DNA from: Branchipolynoe longqiensis
Taxonomy: Eukaryota; Annelida; Polychaeta; Phyllodocida; Polynoidae
Length of the DNA stretch: 64,000 nt
Assembly: GCA_030323885.1 (NCBI GenBank)
Contig: CM059198.1
Location: 63,142,917 to 63,206,916, forward strand
Direction: 5' to 3'
This document shows positions 39,505-50,937 of this stretch, piece by piece. The number at the start of each line of letters is the position of its first letter. The stretch's first letter is position 1. The notes below the pieces were generated by a model that was not told where the DNA came from, did not search any database, and saw only the letters and a list, made by a program, of their open reading frames with translations. The translations under genes and the position numbers were made by a program.

Positions 39505-40700
39505 TGTAAACACACTTACACACACACATATACACACATGTACACATAAATTCACATACATACATTCATGTCTACATGATACATACATACCTACATACAT
39601 ACATATGTGCATAACACTTTCATACTTGTACACACACTTACACACACGTACATTCACACACATGTACACATACATACATTCATGTCTACATAATACCTAC
39701 ATGCATACATACATATGTGCATAACACTTACATACTTGTACACACACATACACACACAAACTTACACACACACATGTACACATACACACAGTCAAGTCTG
39801 CACAATACATACATACCTACATACATACATGTGTGCATAACACTTACATACTTCTACACACACTTACACACAATTACACACATACATACACACACATGTA
39901 CACATACATACATTCATGTCTACATAATACATACATACCTACATACATACATGTGTGCATAACACTTACACACTTACATACTTGTACACACACTTACACA
40001 CATACACACACATGTACACATACATACATTCATGTCTACATAATAAATACGTACCTACATAGATACATATGTGCATAACACTTACACACTTACATACTTG
40101 TACACACACTTACACACACATACACACACATGTACACATACATACATTCATGTCTACATAATACATACATACCTACATACATACATGTGTGCATAACACT
40201 TACACACTTACATACTTGTACACACACTTACACACACTTACACACATACATACACACACATGTACACATACATACATTCATGTCTACATAATACATACAT
40301 ACCTACATACATACATGTGTGCATAACACTTACACACTTACATACTTGTACACACACTTACACACATGTACACATACATACATGCATATCTACATAATAC
40401 ATACAAACCTACATATATACATATATGCATAACACTTACATACTTGTAAAACACTTACACACATGTGCATACACATACATTCATGTCTACATAATGCATA
40501 CACACCTACATACATACATATGTGCATAACACTTACATACTTCTAAACACACTTACATACACACATGCATACATAATACCTCCTTAAAAGCTACCTACAT
40601 ACATGCATATGTACATAATGCTCACATACACACATACATAATACCTACACAGTACTTACCTACATACGTACATAATTATTACACACTTACCTACATACAC
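39505..40700. repeat. TACA/CACA microsatellite with 110-130-bp units
   Basis: The word GTGCATAACACTTACA recurs about every 105-130 bp inside CATACA/ACACTTAC repeats. The short ORFs here are repeat translations. Confidence 0.93.
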
Positions 40701-40703
40701 ACA

Positions 40704-40885
40704 TGTCGTGGGGGTGATGAAAATGGGAAATATTGTGCCTAGAGCGGGACTCGAACACACATCGCTTTGCATTCTGGGCCAGTGTCCTAACTATAACACC
40801 ACCTAGGCTCCCTGATATCAACACACTACCCACGCCTACCTGTCTATGCGGCTTATTGCCTGAGAGGTCAGTGCAGACCACTACA
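40704..40885 (-). mobile_element. Solo LTR of the TRIM family
   Basis: A single 182-bp LTR, TGTCG to CTACA, with the tRNA-like block (box B changed to GTGTTCGAGTCCC). It is flanked by CACA and CATA in a microsatellite. Solo LTRs arise by recombination between the two LTRs of a full element, which supports the LTR interpretation. Confidence 0.75.
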
Positions 40886-40956
40886 CATACATACCTACAT
40901 ACACAAATAACTACATACACAAATACCTACATACACGCATACATGCATTCACATAT

Positions 40957-41906
40957 GGGTCGTTCTCAGAAAGTGTGTACCACTTGATATGGTCTACTTG
41001 AAATGAATATTTCAAGGAAACCCATTATTGGAGTGTCAATATTTAGATTTCATCATTTAGCCCAATAACGTAGGAGATATTTTTTATCAAAAGTACATGT
41101 TAATATTGTGTATTATGTATCTTATTGGGATGGATGTAGCTAAATAAATAGAAAATTACGTCATTAATTTGTGACATTGTCAACAGCATTGAAAATAAAC
41201 TGTCACAAACTTAATGAAAACCTCTGAACAACAGCACAGTTTGCTTCAAATGGTAGTATACAATGTCTTCATTAAGTTGAAGACATTTATTTCTTAAAAA
41301 AATTATAGTAATTAAATTGGAGTCATTAATATCATAACATTTAGTTTCCACTTGCAAGTACTATGAAACTCTGTATCAAACACTGAGTACAGATACAGTA
41401 CAGGAACTATTTTTACCATTTGACCCTATGCATGGACCCAGTTATGGTATAGTAAAAGATAAATCCTGAAATTACCCCTAGACATTGAAATTTGAGCTGA
41501 ATATTTGTGTAAAATTGTTGATTCCACTTGGACTGTTACATCGTTAATATTTGTCTGCTTTTCTCTTTAATCATCACAAATAACGCAAAACCATAGCAAT
41601 GAGGTTTCAAATTATTATTACCACTGTTTATAAAGCAAGTGGCATGTGAAATGTCCTAAAAATGTCAAGCTTTGTGTGGAAAATATTTGATTTCAGAGTC
41701 AGATTGGTTTCCATGCTATACTGCTATTTATTGGATGTGATCATCATTTGACCTACTTAAACATGTCAGAATATGTTTATTTTCAATCATTCAGATGCAA
41801 AAGGAGATACACATTGAGGAAGCTTGTATACAGGACTTTGACAGCATTTTGATTTTGTGGTTCTGATGTCACAACTTCTTGGTACACCAACTTCTGAGAA
41901 CGACCC
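40957..41906. mobile_element. TIR element, 950 bp, ATAT target
   Basis: Left end GGGTCGTTCTCAGAAAGTGT; right end, reverse-complemented, GGGTCGTTCTCAGAAGTTGG; both continue to GTACCA. ATAT flanks both sides. The interior is AT-rich and noncoding. Ends resemble the element at 420-1214. Confidence 0.8.
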
Positions 41907-41929
41907 ATATACACACATACACACACATA

Positions 41930-42430
41930 TATATGTGATGTATAATGCATTATGCGAGTATAAATGCAAGGGTAACATGTACTTCGTATATTTCCTCGTG
42001 CGCATTGGTGGAGCGCCCCTCCCAGCTGTCGGTATTGCCGGGCGGGCGCCCCCTCACGTCACACTCTGGAGTTTGCATACATAATACTTACATACATATA
42101 CAAATGCACACATACATACACAACACCTACATACTACCTGCATCCACCAATAATGCTTACATGCATACTGCACACATACACACATACACATGTACAGGCA
42201 AACACACATGCATACATGTATAAATAGTACCTACATATATGCATAAATATCTACATACTTATACACTACAGGCAGGTAGACAGGCTAAGAGTAAGAAATC
42301 ACCACACACACAGCCAGACATACAGACAAACACATAACCACATATGCAGACATACATACATAATGCAGACAAATGTGCATATATACAATGACATAAACAT
42401 AGACAAGCACGTACATACACATATCCACCA
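41930..42430. repeat. Unannotated stretch grading into TACA microsatellite
   Basis: 41940-42065 is non-repetitive; 42075-42420 is CATACA/ACACAC-rich. No gene. Confidence 0.7.
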
Positions 42431-42436
42431 TCAATC

Positions 42437-42950
42437 GTCCCGACATGGGGTCGTGGGTTCGAACCCTGGTCGGGTCAAACCAATGATTTAAAAATTGATA
42501 CTTGTCGCTTCCTAGCCAGGCGTTCGTCATTATTAGGACAGGGCAAGGACTGGTGTCAGGATTTTTTTGATTTTAGATTTTTTTATTGAGGCTGTATTTA
42601 TACTGTCAATATTAAGCCCGGGTACCCAGGCTTGTTTTCAATGCTGGCCAGTTGTAGTGTTGGTGTTATCTTACCACACAGTGGCTGCTGATAAGGTATT
42701 TGATTGCCTGCATTTCAGTAGCAGATAGATAATTGGTTGGTATGGTTAATAGCCTATGTTAGTTTTTTGTGTGGATTTTCTTGGCATGTGGATAATGTGA
42801 CAGAGTGGGATATCAGGTAATGGTGCTGGCAGCCTGGTTTCCCAGTGGGACAGCACTATAAAGTCGCCATGAGTGCGCACTGTCACAAGTCGATACCCGT
42901 CCTGATATGACCTTAGATGTTGCTAGGACGTAAAACAAGAACAACAACTC
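42437..42950 (+). mobile_element. SINE-A copy interrupted by an insertion
   Basis: Head remnant with a perfect B box (GGTTCGAACCC) and body to GGTGTCAGGA, then about 230 bp of foreign DNA (42559-42788), then the rest of the SINE from GGATAATGTGAC to its tail. GGAT occurs on both sides of the insert. Confidence 0.88.
42559..42788 (-). mobile_element. Unidentified polyadenylated insert in SINE-A
   Basis: On the minus strand it ends CAGCCTCAATAAAAAAATC and TAAAATCAAAAAAA, with an AATAAA signal and A-rich tail, like a retroposed 3' end. Its source was not recognised. Confidence 0.5.
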
Positions 42951-42954
42951 CTCT

Positions 42955-43340
42955 CGACATGATATTTGTCGGATAAGCTGTTTTAATTAGAGTGCGGCCT
43001 CGGTTAGTTAATTAAATGCACTTTTTGTTACCCCTCCCCCCCCCCCCACAGACCCCCACACACATCTAAATAAATGCTCACCATCCTAACGGCAAACTCA
43101 ATAAACGCATTTAAACAACCTCGCAACAAAATGGGGCGGGCGTTCATTCAATGAGTGTCAACAATAAACGGACGCAAGTAATTAGCGGTGAGTATTGTTA
43201 AACTGCTCGCCGCCCGCTAGGTGGCGTCCACACGGCGGTTAATCACCTGTTGCGTTGTGTACCGATGTCATCAGTCACAGCTGCACTGAACTAAACCATA
43301 ATTAACCGTCCACGTCACACCCCTGCCCCCCCCCCCCCCT
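42955..43340. other. Sequence without recognised genes
   Basis: Poly-C runs at about 43037-43048 and 43326-43339, otherwise non-repetitive. Confidence 0.4.
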
Positions 43341-43349
43341 TCCAACCCA

Positions 43350-43710
43350 CCTAATCCAGCCCCCGATCCACTCCGACATCCGCGTCTCCAATCCTAATAA
43401 ATCCTGACACCCACATCTCCAATCCCAATCCACTCTGACACCCGCATCTCCAATCCCAATCCACTGTGACACGCGCATCTCCAATCCTAATCCACCCTGA
43501 CACCCACGTCTCCAATCCCAATCCACTCTGACACCCGCATCTCCAATCCCTAATCCACAGTGGTACCCACATATCCAATCCCCATCTACTCTGAGACTTG
43601 TGTCTCCAATCCCCATCCACTCCAACACCCATCTCTCCAATCCCAATCCACTCTGACAACCGCATTTCCAATCCCCATCTACTCCGACACCTGCTTCTTC
43701 AATCCACTCT
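43350..43710. repeat. About 30-bp minisatellite
   Basis: Units of CTCCAATCCCAATCCACTCT + GACACCCGCAT with substitutions. The 244-codon minus-strand frame here is the translated repeat (W-I-G-I-G-D-A). Confidence 0.9.
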
Positions 43711-43717
43711 GACAGGC

Positions 43718-43990
43718 ACTTACACATGCAAGCACTGGCACATACACATGCATACAAGGGCACGTACACATGCATACAAGGGCAATACACATGCATACAA
43801 GGGCATGTACACATGCAGGCACTGGAACATACACATGCAGACAAGGGCACATACACATGAAGGCGCTGGCACATACACATGCATACAAGGGCATGTACAC
43901 ATGCATACAAGGGCATGTACACATGCATATAACTCATTATAAGGGCATGTACACATGCATGCACGGACATGTGTGCACGCATGCGCATGC
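43718..43990. repeat. ACATGCATACAAGGGCA minisatellite
   Basis: Units of 20-24 bp, ACACATGCATACAAGGGCA with variants. Cys/Met/Val-rich ORFs are artefacts. Confidence 0.9.
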
Positions 43991-44161
43991 ACATGCCGGC
44001 AGACACTAGTCTTCTGTCTCTCCACCCCCTATTCAATCTACTCCTCTGCCTTGTGTAATCATTGTTCGAGTTGTCTACGGTGCACTGCCCGACTCTGATC
44101 TCCTAAGCTAGATGCCCGCTACATTTGTGCACTAGGCACCGCTCTCTTTCAGCAGCCTTTA

Positions 44162-44554
44162 TGGCCCTGTCACACTACGATGTATTGCATCAGCATATGC
44201 CCAACGGCTGAAATGGTCCCAATATGTCGAGATTCGTATAACTTTTCGCCACGAGAGGGCTAAGTTGGATGAATACATACTGTATACACAACATACTGAA
44301 CGTATGCAGAACGTTTGTCTGACCTATTGGTAGCGGATGACCAGTGTATGTATAGTATATACATACCGTATACACAACATGCTGAACGTATGCAGAACGT
44401 ATGTCCGTCCTATTACTAGCGTGTGTCGGCATATCAGAGCATATCATATAATGTATCAGAGTGTATGGAACGTATGGAAAACGTGTTTCCCAGCGAAAAA
44501 CGCTCGCATACGTCGGCATACGCTAAGGCTATACATCATAGTGTGACAGAGCCT
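44162..44554. mobile_element. MITE family M8, 393 bp, TTA target
   Basis: The ends are TGGCCCTGTCACACTACGAT and, reverse-complemented, AGGCTCTGTCACACTATGAT. TTA is at 44159-44161 and 44555-44557. The interior has two related segments beginning GTATACACAACATACTGAAC and GTATACACAACATGCTGAAC, plus many CATACG/CGTATG words. Confidence 0.87.
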
Positions 44555-44625
44555 TTAGCGTGCTAACCATGCCAACACCTAGATAGCTCTACACGCCACA
44601 TCCACACCGTTCACCCTGCCCTCTA

Positions 44626-44986
44626 GATTGTTTGTTTATTGTTGTTTTAGGTCCTAGCAACATCTAAGGTCATATCAGGACGGGTACCGACTTGTGACAT
44701 TGCACACTCATGCTGACTTTATAGTGCTGCCTGCCCCACTGGGAAACCAGGAGGCCAGCACCATGACCTCATATCCCACTCAGTCACATTATCCTGACAC
44801 TGGGCCAACCAGTCCTTGCTATACCCTAATAATGCCGAGCGCCAGGCTGGGAAGCGACAAGTATCAATTTTTAAGTCATTGGTTTGACTCAACCAGGATT
44901 CGAACCCACAAACTCATGGGTTTGGATCTCCCGATCTCCCAAAACAGGAGATGGATGCTCTACTCATTTGGTCACCCCGTCTGGTG
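44626..44986 (-). mobile_element. SINE-A copy, 11-bp duplication
   Basis: Flanked by CCTGCCCTCTA at 44615-44625 and 44987-44997. It has a complete body and a CAGACGGGGTGACC head on the minus strand. Confidence 0.93.
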
Positions 44987-45039
44987 CCTGCCCTCTACAT
45001 CATTAAGCAAGAGCTATGCAATCACTGCTAGGAAGCCAC

Positions 45040-45200
45040 ACTCCCCTATCCGAAGCCACACTCCTCTATCCGAAGCCACATGCCGCTCTCCGAAGCCACA
45101 TGCCCATCTTCGAAGCCACACTCCCCTCTTCGAAGCTACGCGCCCCTCTCTGAAGCCATGCTCCCCTCTCTGAAGCCACATGCCCCATCTCCGAAGCAAT
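45040..45200. repeat. 20-bp minisatellite
   Basis: Eight or so units of GAAGCCACACTCCCCTATCC with variants. Confidence 0.9.
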
Positions 45201-45419
45201 CTCTCCAACCTTCCTCACCAATCCTCTTGTTCTCGAGGCATCCACTCTCCTCCTTCACCGCAATCCCCAACCTCCCCACCCCCCCTATCTATCACACTCA
45301 TGACACCCGCCCGCTACCAGTTCTTTCTCGCTACACCCCCACCCAATCTCACCCCCCCCCCTCCTCCACCATTCACCATGTCTCAGTCAGTTCCGCACTG
45401 TTCACTACCTAGCACTACG

Positions 45420-46310
45420 TGGATCTTCTCCTCCTAGTATCCCCCCACCCATCCCACCTCTCCACCTTCCTCCCTCCTCCCTCTTCTCTCCTCCCTCCTC
45501 CCTCTTCCCTTCTCCCTCCTTTCCCTCCTCTCTCTCCTCCTCCGTCCTCCCTCCCCCCACCTCCCGCCTACACCCTACATCTCCCTCCTCCCTCCTCCCC
45601 CTCCCTCCTCCTCCTCCTCCTCCCCCCTCCCCCTACCCCTCCCCCTCCTCCCGCCTACATCGTCCCTTTCCCTCCCGCTTGCTCGTCCTCTTCTTCCCTC
45701 TTTCCTCCTTCCTCCTCCCTCTCCCACCCCCATCTCTGACCACAGGGAAGCGTTCATTACCGGCGGCCCGCTGTTGAATCCTACCACGCCTCCTCTCCCC
45801 TGTCCTTCTCCTGTCCGTTCTCCCATCTCCTTTCTTCCTCCCTCCTCCCTTCCCCTCTCCCTCCTCCTCTCACTCCTGCTCTCCTTGTCTCGGCCTTCTC
45901 TCTCCCTCGTCCCTCCCCTCCTCTCTCTTCCCTCCTCCAATGTCCCTTCCTCTCCTCCTCCCCCTCCCTCTCCCTCCCCATTCCCCTTCATCTCCTCATT
46001 CCCCACCCCCCATTCCCCTCCTCCCCCATTCCCCTCTCACCCATTCCACCTCCCCTTTACCCATCCCCCATTCCCTCCTCCCCCCATTCCCCCTCCTCCC
46101 CCCTTCCCCCTCCTCCCTCTCCCTCCTCCCTCCCTCCTCCCTCCTTCCTCCCTCGTCCTCCCCCCCCCCCCTCCTCCTCCCTCCTCCCCCCTCCCCCCTC
46201 CCTCCCCTCCCCCCTCCCTCCTTCCCCTCCTCAATCCTCCTCTTCTTGCTCCGCTCTTTTTCCTCCTCCCCCCCCTCCCCCTCCCCTTACCTAACCCCCC
46301 TGACCCTCAT
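45420..46310. repeat. Polypyrimidine block, about 0.9 kb
   Basis: CTCC, CCCTCC and TTCCC repeats with a short normal island at about 45735-45785. All ORFs (Pro/Ser-rich plus, Gly/Arg/Glu-rich minus) are compositional. Confidence 0.95.
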
Positions 46311-46453
46311 CTCCTCCCGGTGGGAAGCTGTTCCATCACCCGGCACGACACATAACTCATCTTCCTGCAGGCTCTGCCACCTGTGTCCTCCTGGGTCCCA
46401 TAATGCAAACTCGACCCTGAAGAACCCGCCTATGTCGACCCCCCCCCCCCCCC

Positions 46454-46952
46454 NNNNNNNNNNNNNNNNNNNNNNNNNNNNNNNNNNNNNNNNNNNNNNN
46501 NNNNNNNNNNNNNNNNNNNNNNNNNNNNNNNNNNNNNNNNNNNNNNNNNNNNNNNNNNNNNNNNNNNNNNNNNNNNNNNNNNNNNNNNNNNNNNNNNNNN
46601 NNNNNNNNNNNNNNNNNNNNNNNNNNNNNNNNNNNNNNNNNNNNNNNNNNNNNNNNNNNNNNNNNNNNNNNNNNNNNNNNNNNNNNNNNNNNNNNNNNNN
46701 NNNNNNNNNNNNNNNNNNNNNNNNNNNNNNNNNNNNNNNNNNNNNNNNNNNNNNNNNNNNNNNNNNNNNNNNNNNNNNNNNNNNNNNNNNNNNNNNNNNN
46801 NNNNNNNNNNNNNNNNNNNNNNNNNNNNNNNNNNNNNNNNNNNNNNNNNNNNNNNNNNNNNNNNNNNNNNNNNNNNNNNNNNNNNNNNNNNNNNNNNNNN
46901 NNNNNNNNNNNNNNNNNNNNNNNNNNNNNNNNNNNNNNNNNNNNNNNNNNNN
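46454..46952. other. Assembly gap (about 500 N)
   Basis: Preceded by a poly-C run, a likely cause of the break. Confidence 0.95.
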
Positions 46953-46995
46953 TCCCCTCACTTCCCCTCCCTTATATCGACCACCTATATCGACC

Positions 46996-47260
46996 ACTGG
47001 GCGTGGTGGCTGAATCGGTAGAACACAGACCTCGCGTACGGAAGATCGGGAGTTGGCGAGTTTGGTTCCCGGTCGAGTCAAACCAATGGCTTAAAAATTT
47101 ATACTTATTGCTTCCTAGCCTGGTGCTCGGCATTATCAGCCTGATATCCCAGTGGGGCAGCACTATAAAATCGCCATGAGTGCGTACTGTCACAAGTCGG
47201 TACGCGTCCTGATATGAGCTTAGATGTTAGTAGGACGTAAAACAACAACAAACAAACAAA
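46996..47260 (+). mobile_element. SINE-A copy, internally deleted, 12-bp duplication
   Basis: Flanked by CCTATATCGACC at 46984-46995 and 47261-47272. The body jumps from GTGCTCGGCATTATCAG to CCTGATATCCCAGTGG. The intact duplication means the deleted form itself may have retroposed, or that the deletion came later. Confidence 0.92.
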
Positions 47261-47489
47261 CCTATATCGACCGCTTTATTTGGGTCCCACCAATACCATT
47301 GTACCCATATTATTTCTTTAAAAAAATATATATAACAAAGATTTGCTTTCAGGATAATTAAAATGATGAAATGTTAGCATTTCCACACCTGACTGGGGCT
47401 TCTATTCAATATGTATAACGTCGTACTCAAGGAAATGAAATGAGCCAAATATGTGTTTACGAATCCCAGGCAGTGTGTAATCCTGTTGT

Positions 47490-47965
47490 CCGCTTCCCCT
47501 ATCCCCTACCCCACCCCCCTACCCCCCTCCCCTCCCCTCCCCTCCCTCCCCTCCCCTCCCCTCCCCTCCCCTCCCCTCCCCTCCACCGCTCCTCCCCCCT
47601 CCTCCCCCTCCCCCCTCTCCCCCTCCCCCCCTCCTCCCCCCCCCCCTCCCCCCCTCCCCCTCCCCCTCCTCCCCTCCTCTTCCCATCCCCCTCCCCTCCC
47701 CCTCCTCCTCTCTCCCCCCTCCTCCTCCTCCCTCCTCCTCTTCCCTCCTCCTCTTTCCCCCTCCTCCCCTCCTCCCCTTCCTCCTCCACCCCACCCCCAC
47801 CCTCCTCCTCCCATCCTCCCCCCTCCCTCCCCCCCCCTCCCCCCCCCCCCTCCTCCTCCCTCTCCTCCCCCCTCCCCCTCCTCCTCCCCCCCCCCCCCCT
47901 CCTCCTCCCCTTCCTACTCCCCCCTCCTCCTCCCCTCCTCCTCCCCTCCTCTTCCCCCCAACACT
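47490..47965. repeat. Polypyrimidine block with (CCCCT)n
   Basis: 47518-47582 is nearly perfect CCCCT repeats, which on the minus strand give GGGGA runs with strong G-quadruplex potential. The rest is CCTCC-rich. No gene. Confidence 0.95.
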
Positions 47966-48059
47966 CGCCTCGAATAGAATTTGATTCATTTTCTTTTTTA
48001 GGGGGTTGTATTTGTTATTTCTTGCAACATTGGCGCGGGCGGTGTTCCGAGGTATCGTG

Positions 48060-48360
48060 GTGGGGCAGGAATGGGGCACAGTGGGTGGGGGTGGGGGTGG
48101 GGGTGGGGTGGGGGTGGGATGGAGGTGGGGTGGGAGAATGACGGGGTTGGTGGGTGGGGGGTTGGAGCGGGTGGGGGTGATCTCAGGCTACGGCAAAATG
48201 CCAACATCAAAGGTTCCAATCGTTCGCACCTTTGAACAAGAGCCCCCTCCCTCTCTCACACACACACACACTCACTCACGCGCACACACACACTCACTCA
48301 CGCACACACACTCTCTCACACACGCGCACACACAAACACTCTCTCCAAACACACATAAAG
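48060..48360. repeat. GGGGT-rich and CACA/CTCACA microsatellites
   Basis: GGGGTGG repeats at 48065-48175 and CACACA/CACTCA repeats at 48255-48345. ORFs are artefacts. Confidence 0.9.
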
Positions 48361-48411
48361 ACAACGTGCACATCTTACGTTTTCCCGGCGTCCCTACCTC
48401 CCAAGCGGTTG

Positions 48412-48740
48412 GACCGGACGCGGTGGCCGAATTAGTAGAGCGCATGGTTCCCGTGCCGAAGGTCTGGAGTTCGAATCCCAACCGAGTCAAACCAATGACT
48501 TATAACACGTATTTTTGTCACGCACCTAGCCTGGCACTCGGTATTAATAGGATAAAGCATGGACAGGTTAGCACAGTATCAGGATAATGTGACTGAGTGG
48601 GATATCGGGTCATGGTGCTGGCGGCCTGGTCTCCCAGTGGGGCAGCAGTATAAAGTTGCTATGAGTGTGCTGTCACAAATCGGTGCCCGTCCTGATATGA
48701 CCCGAGATGTTGCCAGGACGTAAAACTCCAGCAAGCAAAC
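48412..48740 (+). mobile_element. SINE-A copy
   Basis: Head GGACCGGACGCGGTGGCC, B box GTTCGAATCCC, and a complete body and tail. Confidence 0.92.
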
Positions 48741-48760
48741 AACCCACCACCTAATCGGTT

Positions 48761-49054
48761 TGCCTGGACGCGGTAGCCGAATCGCTACGGCGCAGGCTTC
48801 CCGGGCGGAAGGTCGGGAGCTGGAATCCCAACCGGGTCAAACTGATGACCTTTAATATTTATATTTGTCGCTATCTAGCCTGGCACTCGGTATTACTCGG
48901 ATAGTGAAAGGACTGGTTTAGCTTAGTGTCAGGATAATGTGACTGTGTCGGATATCGCATCATGGTACCAGTCTACCAGTGGGGCAGCGTTATCAATTGT
49001 CCATGAGTGTGTATTGTCACATGTTGGTATTCATCCTGATATGACCTTATATGA
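48761..49054 (+). mobile_element. SINE-A copy, tail truncated
   Basis: Head CCTGGACGCGGTAGCC; the body is diverged (CAGCGTTATCAATTGTCC) and ends at ATGACCTTATATG, where a minus-strand copy follows. Confidence 0.87.
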
Positions 49055-49059
49055 TTGAC

Positions 49060-49393
49060 TGGTTGTTGGAGTTTTAAGTCTTGGCAACATCTAAGGTCAT
49101 ATCCAGGTGGGTACCGACTCGTGACAGCTCACATACATGGTGCTGCTGCCCCACTGGGAGATCAGGCCACCAGCACCATGACCTGATATCCCACTCAGTC
49201 ACATTATCCTGACACTGAGGCAACAAGTCCTTACACTATCCTAATACTGCCGAGCGCCTGGCTAGGAAGTGACAAGTATCACTTTTTGAGTCATTGGTGT
49301 GACTCGACCAGGGTTCGAACCCATGGGTTCGAATCCCACAAGCCACTAAAACGGGAGACGGACGCTCAACTCATCCGGCCATCCCGTCTGATG
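49060..49393 (-). mobile_element. SINE-A copy, minus strand
   Basis: Complete. The head on the minus strand reads CAGACGGGATGGCCGGATGAG, with the B box doubled by a GGGTTCGAAC...GGGTTCGAAT duplication. Confidence 0.9.
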
Positions 49394-49925
49394 ACGGGAA
49401 ACAAACAAGCCCATGTGGGCTTACAGAGGGTACGTAGGATGGGTTTCGCGCGACCACGTGACTGACACCACGTGACTGACCACAGCTTGAATGTGAGCCG
49501 TCAGGTTTGACAATGAGCCGTGTGTTTGTTTATTTATTTGAGGCCAAAGAATTATTATAAACAAATATCTGGTTCTTAGGCACTTTTCGTCAGAGGGGCA
49601 TTTTTGTGGGGTTTTCTCCTATTTCTTTGTTTCTGTGTTTATTTCTGTCTTTGTTTGTTTGTTTCTTTCTTTGTTTCTTAAGTTCTTACTTGGTTCACGA
49701 CATTTGGGGAGGTGGCGTTTTGAAGTTAAATTTTATTTAGTAGGATAAATTTGGCGTGAAATTCTAGTGGCACAAAATGGTCATGAATTTTGACACGTCG
49801 TAAAACAGCAAAAAACACAAACAACAAAAAACCTGACACAGCAGCTGTTGAAATTCGATGCACGGGGATTTCATTTACTACATTTGAAAGTCTCCTTAAA
49901 ATTGCTATTATAATTGATAAAATGC
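49394..49925. other. Non-repetitive stretch with paired E-boxes
   Basis: GACCACGTGACTGACACCAC + GTGACTGACC (about 49450-49480) is a 15-bp tandem pair, each unit holding CACGTGA. A T-rich TTTGTTTC stretch lies at 49620-49690. No gene recognised. Confidence 0.4.
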
Positions 49926-50273
49926 ACTGGCTATTCGCAGACCTGCTGCTCTGCGAATTATACCCTCCAATACTGTAATTCGCGGAGCTGCAACCAACCA
50001 ATCAGCATGTGCATCATTTTACTGTGCATGCACATGTGCAGAATTATTTGGCCTTTTCTTTTTGTTGTAATGCTTTGCAGAGCTGCTTTGCTCTGCGAAT
50101 TAGCAGAAGAAGAAGAATGATTATCATTTGGAGAGCTGCTTTGCAAATTAGTGGAAGAATCGTTATTATTTGTGGTGACAGTGACTGCCGTCCATTCGCC
50201 GTTTTCAATGTTAGTACTCTATTATTATTAAGTCACGCTCATAAATAACAGAATTTGATCTTAGCAGTTTAAT

Positions 50274-50755
50274 GTTTGTTTGTTTGTCGTTGTTTTACGT
50301 CCTAACAACATCTAAGGTCATATCAGGATGAGGACCAACTTGTGACAGTGCGCACTCATGGCAACTCTATAGTGCTGTCCCACTGGGAAAGCAGGCCGCC
50401 AGCACCATGACCTGGTATCCCACTCAGTCACATTATCCTGACACTGAGCACACCAGGGGCCGTATTCATGACGCGGTGTTAGCGAGCCAAAACTGGTTTT
50501 GGCCGGGATTTCTGGGTTAGCGGCGAAAACTCAGTACGCAAGGAGTGGTGTTAGCGCAAACACACCGAGTGTAAGCTAACACCGCGTCGTGAATATGGGC
50601 CCAGTCCTTGCCCTGTCCTAATAATGCGGAGCGCCTGGATAGGAAGCGACAAGTATCAATTTTTAAGTCATTGGTTTAACTCGACCAGGGTTCGAACCCA
50701 CGATCTATCAGCATGAGAGACGGATGCTCTAACTCATTCGGACATCCCGTCTGGT
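50274..50755 (-). mobile_element. SINE-A copy, 11-bp duplication, hosting a MITE
   Basis: Flanked by AGCAGTTTAAT at 50263-50273 and 50756-50766. The body is split by the 145-bp MITE at 50457-50601; on both sides the SINE consensus continues exactly. Confidence 0.93.
50457..50601. mobile_element. MITE family M9, 145 bp, CAG target
   Basis: The ends are GGGCCGTATTCATGACGCGG and, reverse-complemented, GGCCCATATTCACGACGCGG. CAG is duplicated inside the SINE word ACCAGTCC. It is closely similar at its ends to the 754-bp foldback element at 32606-33359. Confidence 0.93.
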
Positions 50756-50937
50756 AGCAGTTTAATAGTAACGCTCATAAATAACAGAATTGTATGTGCA
50801 GCCCTGCAAATAACAATCATTCTCTGGCTAATTCACAGAGCAAAGCCGCTCTGTAAATAACCTCATCCATTATAAAAAAAGGTTAGTTGCTCGCGCAGCC
50901 TCAGAATCCACGATAATTGTGTGGACAGGGCTGTTAA

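Larger units (their letters stand above)
49925..50870. mobile_element. Inverted-repeat element hosting a SINE
   Basis: The left CTGCTGCTCTGCGAATTATA end and the reverse complement of the right end (GGCTTTGCTCTGTGAATTAG) match. GAGCTGCTTTGC/CTCTGCGAATTAG words repeat inside. Removing the SINE and one duplication leaves about 450 bp. Exact termini are uncertain. Confidence 0.5.

Noticed and set aside
43302..44036. 244-codon minus-strand ORF with repeated WIGIGD motifs
   Set aside because: Translation of adjacent 30-bp and 22-bp minisatellites.
45420..46310. Proline-rich and glycine/arginine-rich ORFs
   Set aside because: Produced by CCTCC/GGAGG composition on both strands; the same happens at 18013, 27075 and 47490.
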